From the NCBI RefSeq assembly GCF_027270315.1, contig NZ_CP114413.1:2728001-2792000 (forward strand): a DNA stretch of 64,000 nucleotides, given 5' to 3'. Of this stretch, positions 59,443 to 64,000 are shown piece by piece (positions within the stretch are counted from its first letter, which is position 1; each line of letters opens with the position of its first letter). This stretch comes from Streptomyces cinnabarinus (GTDB taxonomy: Bacteria; Actinomycetota; Actinomycetes; Streptomycetales; Streptomycetaceae). Below the pieces are notes generated by a model that was given only the letters and a program-made list of their open reading frames with translations, was not told where the DNA came from and did not search any database. Both the position numbers and the translations under genes were made by a program.

Positions 59443-60829
59443 GGCGTACGCGCAGGCGTTCGCCCAGTGGCAGCGCGGCCTCGGACTCGATCCTGCCGAT
59501 CACCGCCGGGTTCTCCAACTGCACCGTGCCGACCGTCGGTTCCAGCTCCTTCACCTCCACCACACTGCCGTCGAACACCTCCCCCACCCGGTCCTTCAGC
59601 AGCGCCGCCTCGACGATGTCCACGCAGGAGCGCTCGACCGTGCCGGCTCGACGTGAGCCGTCCGCCATCTCCCTGGGCAGTGCCTCCAAAGCGGCGGCCA
59701 CCCAGTCGGGCGGAGCCCCTCCCGCTGCCGCTGCCACGCACAGTTCCGCCGCGAAACGGTCGGCCAGGCGGCGTAGGGGAGCCGTGCAGTGGGCGTACGG
59801 GGCCGCCACAGCGGAGTGCGTGGTGATCTCCGGCAGTTGTCCGTCGCGGAACACCGTGTAGCCCGCGCCCCTCAGCAGCATCGTGCACTCCAACAAAAAC
59901 GCCGCGTGGTGCGGGTCACGGGGGTCCAGCGAGCGCACCAGCGCCGCGTACGAGACGTGGTGCGGCCAGTCGATGTGCAGGGCCGTCGCGGTACGGCGCA
60001 GGCGGCCCACCGCTCCGTCGGGGGCCGCCGGGAGCGTGCGCAGCACGCCCGTGCCGTAGCCGAGCATCAGGTCCGCCGCCGCCATCCCGGTCAGGAGGGA
60101 GATCTGGGCGTTCCAGCCTTCGGCGGGGAGCGGAGCGCGGTACGTCAGCTCGTACGAACCGGCACTCTCCACGATCTCCTGCTCGGGGACGTTCAAGGAG
60201 ATCCCGCCCCTGTCCACCTCCAGGGCCTCCCTCAGCCGGCCGATCTCCGCCAGCAGCGCGATCGGTTCCTCCGCCGCCCCTCCGTCGATCTCCTTCTGCA
60301 CTTCCGTGTAGTGCAGCTGCGCCCTGCTGCGGACCAAGGCCCGGCGGACGTCCACGGCGAGGGGGCGGCCGTCGGCGTCCAGGTCGATCGTCCACAGGAC
60401 CGCCGGGCGCGTCTGGCCTGGCAACAGGCTCGCCGCGCCCTCGCTCAGCAACTGCGGGTGGAGGGGGATGCGGGTGTCGGGGAAGTAGAGGGTCAGGACC
60501 CGGCGGTGCGCTTCGATGTCGAGCGCCGAGCCGGGTACGACGAAGGCGGCCACGTCCGCGATCGCGTACCGGACGCGGTAGCCCGTGCCCTGCCGGGACA
60601 GGTACATCGCCTGGTCGAGGTCGGTTGCGGTGGATGGGTCGATGGTGAACAGGGGGACGTCCGTCGCGTCCTCCACCGGCAGGGATGGGTCCCTTGCCGT
60701 TCGTTCGGCCTCCGCCAGTACCTCGGGCGGGAAGGTCTCGGATATGTCCAGTTCGGTGCGCAACGCTGCGAGCGCGGCCCGGAGGGGGGCTTCGGGGGCG
60801 CCGGTCACGCGGATGTGGCGGCGGGGCAT
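59393..60829 (-). CDS. RNB-domain (RNase II-type) exoribonuclease
   Basis: 478 residues. RNB catalytic core: VPLFTIDPSTATDLDQAMYL. The canonical pattern is D-P-x-x-A-x-D-x-D-D; here the fourth Asp is Gln (D-L-D-Q). RVRYAIADVAAFV and FPDTRIPLHPQLLSEGAASL–LPGQTRPAV follow, then THSAVAAPYAHCTAPLRRLA and the RLADRF helix. Neither cold-shock nor S1 RNA-binding domains are seen, as in actinobacterial short RNase II forms. Degrades RNA 3' to 5'. ATG at 60829. Confidence 0.88.
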   Translation of the reverse strand: MPRRHIRVTGAPEAPLRAALAALRTELDISETFPPEVLAEAERTARDPSLPVEDATDVPLFTIDPSTATDLDQAMYLSRQGTGYRVRYAIADVAAFVVPGSALDIEAHRRVLTLYFPDTRIPLHPQLLSEGAASLLPGQTRPAVLWTIDLDADGRPLAVDVRRALVRSRAQLHYTEVQKEIDGGAAEEPIALLAEIGRLREALEVDRGGISLNVPEQEIVESAGSYELTYRAPLPAEGWNAQISLLTGMAAADLMLGYGTGVLRTLPAAPDGAVGRLRRTATALHIDWPHHVSYAALVRSLDPRDPHHAAFLLECTMLLRGAGYTVFRDGQLPEITTHSAVAAPYAHCTAPLRRLADRFAAELCVAAAAGGAPPDWVAAALEALPREMADGSRRAGTVERSCVDIVEAALLKDRVGEVFDGSVVEVKELEPTVGTVQLENPAVIGRIESEAALPLGERLRVRLMQADPGSARVSFAPA

Positions 60830-60905
60830 ACAGCGAGCGTAGGGCGGGGGCCGCCCGGCGGCACGCCGTACGCTGTGGCCGAGCTCTACAGAAGGAGATC
60901 CACCC

Positions 60906-61688
60906 GTGCTTGTCCTGCTGCCGCCCTCCGAAGGCAAGGCGCCCTCCGGCCGTGGCGCCCCGCTGAAGCCGGAGTCGCTGTCGCTGCCTGGGCTCGCGGA
61001 GGCCCGTGCGGCCGTCCTCGACGAGCTGGTCGAGCTGTGCCTCGGGGATGAGGAGAAGGCGCGGGAGGTCCTCGGGCTGAGTGAGGGGCTGCGGGGCGAG
61101 ATCGCGAAGAACGGCGCGCTCCGGACCGCCGGTGCCCGGCCCGCCGGGGAGATCTACACCGGTGTCCTCTACGACTCCCTCGGGCTCGCCTCGCTAGACG
61201 CCGCCGCCAAGAAGCGCGCCGCTCGGTCGCTGCTCGTGTTCTCGGGGCTGTGGGGTGCGGTCCGGGTCACCGACAAGATTCCCTCCTACCGCTGCTCGAT
61301 GGGGGTGAAGCTGCCGGGGCTCGGTGCGCTGGGGACTCATTGGCGTACGGCCATGGCGGCCACGTTGCCCGAGGTCGCGGGGAACGGTCTGGTGCTGGAT
61401 CTGCGGTCGGCGGCGTACGCGGCGGCCTGGAAGCCGAAGGGTGAGATCGCCGGGCGTACGGCGAGCGTGCGGGTGCTGCACGCGCCGACCCGGAAGGTCG
61501 TCAGCCACTTCAACAAGGCGACGAAGGGGCGGATCGTACGGAGTCTGCTGGCGGGCGGGGTGCGGCCGGGCGGGCCCGCCGAGCTGGTGGAGGCGTTGCG
61601 GGATCTCGGGTACGTGGTGGAGGCGGAGGCGCCGAAGAAGGCCGGTGCGGCTTGGTCGCTGGATGTGCTCGTGGACGAGATTCACTGA
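60906..61688 (+). CDS. yaaA: YaaA-family peroxide-stress protein
   Basis: 260 residues from a GTG at 60906 with AGAAGGAG upstream. YaaA/DUF328 motifs: MLVLLPPSEGKAPSGRGAPL, SLLVFSGLWGAVRVTDKIPS, YRCSMGVKLPG, VVSHFNKATKGRIVRSLLAG. In E. coli YaaA lowers free iron during H2O2 stress. Fold is DNA-binding-like with a helix-hairpin-helix feature. The 15-bp inverted repeat follows its stop. Confidence 0.93.
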   Translation: MLVLLPPSEGKAPSGRGAPLKPESLSLPGLAEARAAVLDELVELCLGDEEKAREVLGLSEGLRGEIAKNGALRTAGARPAGEIYTGVLYDSLGLASLDAAAKKRAARSLLVFSGLWGAVRVTDKIPSYRCSMGVKLPGLGALGTHWRTAMAATLPEVAGNGLVLDLRSAAYAAAWKPKGEIAGRTASVRVLHAPTRKVVSHFNKATKGRIVRSLLAGGVRPGGPAELVEALRDLGYVVEAEAPKKAGAAWSLDVLVDEIH

Positions 61689-61692
61689 GCCG

Positions 61693-61728
61693 TTGCAGTG
61701 TGCGCAACGGTCTTTGCGCACACTGCAA
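61693..61728. promoter_or_regulatory. Perfect 15-bp inverted repeat between yaaA and the aldolase gene
   Basis: TTGCAGTGTGCGCAA (61693–61707) and its exact inverted copy (61714–61728) are separated by CGGTCT. It may act as yaaA terminator, as an operator for a repressor of the aldolase gene, or both. Confidence 0.65.
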
Positions 61729-61748
61729 ACCGTCGGCAGGATGTCCGC

Positions 61749-62381
61749 ATGACCTCCGTGCTGGACCTTGCCCCCGTCGTGCCCGTCGTCGTGATCGACG
61801 ATCCCGCCGACGCCGTGCCGCTCGCTCGGGCGCTGGTCGCCGGTGGGCTGCCCGCTATCGAGGTGACGCTGAGGACTCCGGGGGCGCTGGACGCGATACG
61901 GGCCGTGGCGGGGGAAGTGCCGGATGCCGTGGTCGGGGCAGGGACCGTCATCACGCCCGGGCAGGTGACCGATGCCGTCGGGGCCGGGGCGCGGTTTCTC
62001 GTCAGTCCGGGGTGGACGGACGTACTGCTGGAGGCCATGCGGGCGTCCGGGGTGCCGTTTCTGCCGGGGGTTTCTACGACTTCGGAGGTCGTGGCGCTGT
62101 TGGAGCGCGGGGTGCGGGAGATGAAGTTCTTCCCGGCTCAGGCCGCCGGCGGGACTGCGTATCTGAAGTCCCTGTCGGGGCCGTTGCCGCAGGCGCGGTT
62201 CTGTCCGACCGGGGGGATCGGGCCCGACTCCGCGCCGGAGTATCTGGCGCTGCCCAACGTGGGCTGTGTGGGCGGGAGTTGGATGCTGCCCGCGGAGGCG
62301 GTCGCCGCGCGGGACTGGGCGCGGATCGAGTCGCTGGCGCGGGTGGCGGCCGGGCTCAGCGCAGGTGGGACGTGTCGTTGA
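61749..62381 (+). CDS. eda: KDPG/KHG aldolase
   Basis: 210 residues. Class I TIM-barrel aldolase cleaving 2-keto-3-deoxy-6-phosphogluconate into pyruvate and glyceraldehyde-3-phosphate (Entner–Doudoroff or sugar-acid catabolism). Glu in LPAIEVTLRTPGAL, Schiff-base Lys in GVREMKFFPAQAAGGTAYLK and the phosphate motifs GAGTVIT and PTGGIGPDSA are visible. ATG at 61749 with AGGA nine bases upstream. No other sugar-acid gene is adjacent. The 3' end overlaps the convergent fusion gene by 26 bases. Confidence 0.94.
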   Translation: MTSVLDLAPVVPVVVIDDPADAVPLARALVAGGLPAIEVTLRTPGALDAIRAVAGEVPDAVVGAGTVITPGQVTDAVGAGARFLVSPGWTDVLLEAMRASGVPFLPGVSTTSEVVALLERGVREMKFFPAQAAGGTAYLKSLSGPLPQARFCPTGGIGPDSAPEYLALPNVGCVGGSWMLPAEAVAARDWARIESLARVAAGLSAGGTCR

Positions 62382-63570
62382 AGAGCCGGACGCTCGCGTT
62401 GCCGTCGGCGTAGTAGGCCACCGCTGAGAGCGAAGCCGCCGAGAGTTCCATGCGGAACAGGGACTCTGGCGGGGCGCCGAGGGCTAGGCGGATGAGGGTC
62501 TTGATCGGCGTGACGTGGCTGACCAGGAGGACCGTGCGGCCCGCGTAGGCGGCGACCAGCTTGTCGCGGGTGGCGGCGATCCGGGTGGCGGTCTCGGTGA
62601 AGCTCTCGCCGTCGCCGGTGGGGCGGGCCCCGGGGTCGGCGAGCCAGGCGTTCAGGTCGTCCGGGTAGCGCTCGCGGACCTCGCCGAAGGTGAGGCCCTC
62701 CCAGGCGCCGAAGTCCGTCTCGCGCAGGCCCTCTTCGACGGTCACCTCAAGTCCGAGCCGGTCGGCCACGGCCTGGGCGGTCTGCCGGGTACGGGCGAGC
62801 GGCGACGCCACGATGGCCTGGACCGTCCCGCGCCGCGCCAGAGCCGCGCCTACCCGCTCGGCCTGGTCCCGTCCGATCTCCGACAGCACGGGATCACTGC
62901 CGCCGCTCCCCGAGAACCGCTTCTGCGGGGTCAGCGCGGTCTCCCCGTGCCGCAGCAGCACGAAGGTCGCGGGCGCGCCCATGTCGGCGGGAGCCCAGCC
63001 GGGGGTGGCGACGACCTTCGCGGCCCGCACATCAGCGTCGGCCTTGGCGGCTCCGCCACCCGGCTGCTCCGCCGCTGCGGAAGAAGAAGCAGCAGATGCC
63101 TCGGCAGCCCGCGAAGAGGAAACCCGGGAATCAGCCGCGGCCGCAGCGGCCGACGTCGCTCCCGAAGTCCCCGCGTCCATCGCCTCGTTCGCCAACCGGT
63201 CCGCGTGCTTGTTCTGGGCGCGCGGGATCCACTCGTACGTCACCCGCTCCGCTGGGAACACTCGAGACGCCTCCATGGCCAGGGGCTTCATGTCGGGGTG
63301 CTTGATCTTCCAGCGGCCCGACATCTGCTCCACTACGAGCTTGGAGTCCATCCGAACGTGCACGGACGCGGTCGGGTCCAGGTCGAAGGCGGCTCGCAGG
63401 CCCGCCAGCAGGCCCCGGTACTCGGCGACGTTGTTCGTGACCACGCCCAGGAACTCGGACCGTTCGGCCAGCGTCTCCCCCGTCGCCGCGTCGCTGACCA
63501 CCGCTCCGTAGCCCGCGGGCCCGGGGTTGCCCCGTGACCCGCCGTCCGCCTCGACGATGAACTCCCGCAC
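62356..63570 (-). CDS. Bifunctional RNase H / histidine phosphatase (Rv2228c-like)
   Basis: 404 residues. N-terminal RNase HI (1–130): FIVEADGGSRGNPGPAGYGA with the active-site Asp, NVAEYRGLLAGLRAA (Glu), VHVRMDSKLVVEQMSGRWKI (Asp) and NKHADRLANEAM. An Ala/Ser-rich linker (about 130–190) leads to the phosphoglycerate-mutase-like domain (FVLLRHGETALTPQKRFSGS with the R-H-G phosphohistidine, VLLVSHVTPIKTLIR). In M. tuberculosis the homologue is an RNase H with alpha-ribazole phosphatase (CobC) activity. GTG start at 63570. Confidence 0.93.
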   Translation of the reverse strand: MREFIVEADGGSRGNPGPAGYGAVVSDAATGETLAERSEFLGVVTNNVAEYRGLLAGLRAAFDLDPTASVHVRMDSKLVVEQMSGRWKIKHPDMKPLAMEASRVFPAERVTYEWIPRAQNKHADRLANEAMDAGTSGATSAAAAAADSRVSSSRAAEASAASSSAAAEQPGGGAAKADADVRAAKVVATPGWAPADMGAPATFVLLRHGETALTPQKRFSGSGGSDPVLSEIGRDQAERVGAALARRGTVQAIVASPLARTRQTAQAVADRLGLEVTVEEGLRETDFGAWEGLTFGEVRERYPDDLNAWLADPGARPTGDGESFTETATRIAATRDKLVAAYAGRTVLLVSHVTPIKTLIRLALGAPPESLFRMELSAASLSAVAYYADGNASVRLFNDTSHLR

Positions 63571-63591
63571 GCCCGGGACTCCTTACCGTTC

Positions 63592-64000
63592 CTACAGACC
63601 CGACTCCGCCGTACGCACCAGAATGCGCCGGCAGTTCTCGCAGCGCACCACCGTGTCCGGCGCCGCCGCGCGGATGTCGTTGATGTCGGTGATGGACAGC
63701 TCCTGGCGGCAGCCCTGGCAGGTGCGCTGGTACAGCTTGGCCGCGCCGATCCCGCCCTGCTGCTCGCGCAGCTTGTCGTAGAGCTTGAGGAGGTCGGCGG
63801 GGATCGCCCCGGCCACGACCTCACGCTCCTTGGTCACCGTCGCCGCCTCGCCGTCCAGCGACTCGAACGCCGCGTCCCGGCGCCCGGTCGCGTCGTCGAT
63901 CCTCGACTGCACGGAGCCGACCCGCTCGGTCAGCTCGGTGACCCGCTCCTGCGCGGACTCACGGCGCTCCATGACCTCAAGGACCACGTCCTCCAGGTCG
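63592..64000 (-). CDS. Zinc-ribbon coiled-coil protein (DUF164/C4-type), N-terminus outside window
   Basis: The 136 codons in the window hold a long heptad helix (SAQERVTELTERVGSVQSRI–DDATGRRDAAFESLDG) and end with a C4 zinc ribbon: RTCQGCRQELSITDIND and VVRCENCRRILVRTAESGL. The family is about 250 residues and is commonly found next to RNase H/CobC and Nif3-type genes in actinobacteria; the role is possibly nucleic-acid binding. The frame continues past position 64000. Stop at 63592, 21 bases before the RNase H start on the same strand; likely one transcript. Confidence 0.9.
   Translation of the reverse strand, partial: DLEDVVLEVMERRESAQERVTELTERVGSVQSRIDDATGRRDAAFESLDGEAATVTKEREVVAGAIPADLLKLYDKLREQQGGIGAAKLYQRTCQGCRQELSITDINDIRAAAPDTVVRCENCRRILVRTAESGL

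Overview
The window is high-GC actinobacterial chromosome, almost certainly Streptomyces. Evidence: very strong third-position GC, GTG/TTG and apparently leaderless starts, four-base stop/start overlaps, a rare TTA leucine codon in one accessory gene, IdeR/DmdR-type iron boxes, and a conserved gene set (glnE, nadE, a glnA2-type synthetase, panB, npdG, map, efeOBU, pstSCAB, rnpB). From memory, the glnE–nadE–glnA2–panB part resembles the S. coelicolor SCO2234–SCO2256 neighbourhood; no alignment was run.

Left part (1–11 kb): partial glnE, two small oxidoreductase-fold genes, a short accessory patch (glycosyltransferase remnant plus APH-fold phosphotransferase), nadE, a DUF3105/DUF305 pair, an NsrR-like/flavohaemoglobin nitric-oxide module with a clear NsrR-type operator, and the glnA2-type synthetase. 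Directly behind it is a TTA-containing, two-TM ThsA-type macro-domain protein with no TIR partner visible, the best candidate here for an undescribed (probably antiphage) system.

Middle (12–29 kb): three drug-type MFS exporters, one with a TetR gene and a perfect 19-bp inverted-repeat operator; panB; a DrrAB-type ABC exporter; a large BTAD/NB-ARC/TPR regulator; a 183-bp MITE-like element with TA flanks; an M50-type protease; F420 reductase; a sialidase-like protein; map.

30–38 kb is an iron/haem island: haem oxygenase, a haem ABC transporter (hmuUV-like) that has apparently lost its binding-protein gene except for 14 codons, and efeO-efeB-efeU plus a lipoprotein. Three iron boxes imply joint iron repression. 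About 270 bp of repeats separate hmuU from hmuV.

38–53 kb is mixed: prim-pol-like protein, GDPD, TetR with palindromic operators, Rsm22-like methyltransferase, serine hydrolase/Bcr-type exporter pair, Gfo/Idh dehydrogenase, PhoD phosphatase, SDR, a MacB-like ABC pair behind a 354-bp leader with a large inverted repeat and a 21-bp tandem direct repeat, DoxX, MazG-like, ArsR and a response regulator lacking its phospho-acceptor.

53–64 kb: pstSCAB, the RNase P RNA gene, a Uma2-family protein, a MerR regulator with a 19-bp-spacer promoter, an RNB ribonuclease, yaaA, a KDPG-type aldolase behind a perfect 15-bp inverted repeat, an RNase H/phosphatase fusion, and a partial zinc-ribbon coiled-coil gene. 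I saw no tRNA, rRNA, CRISPR, complete insertion sequence or origin.
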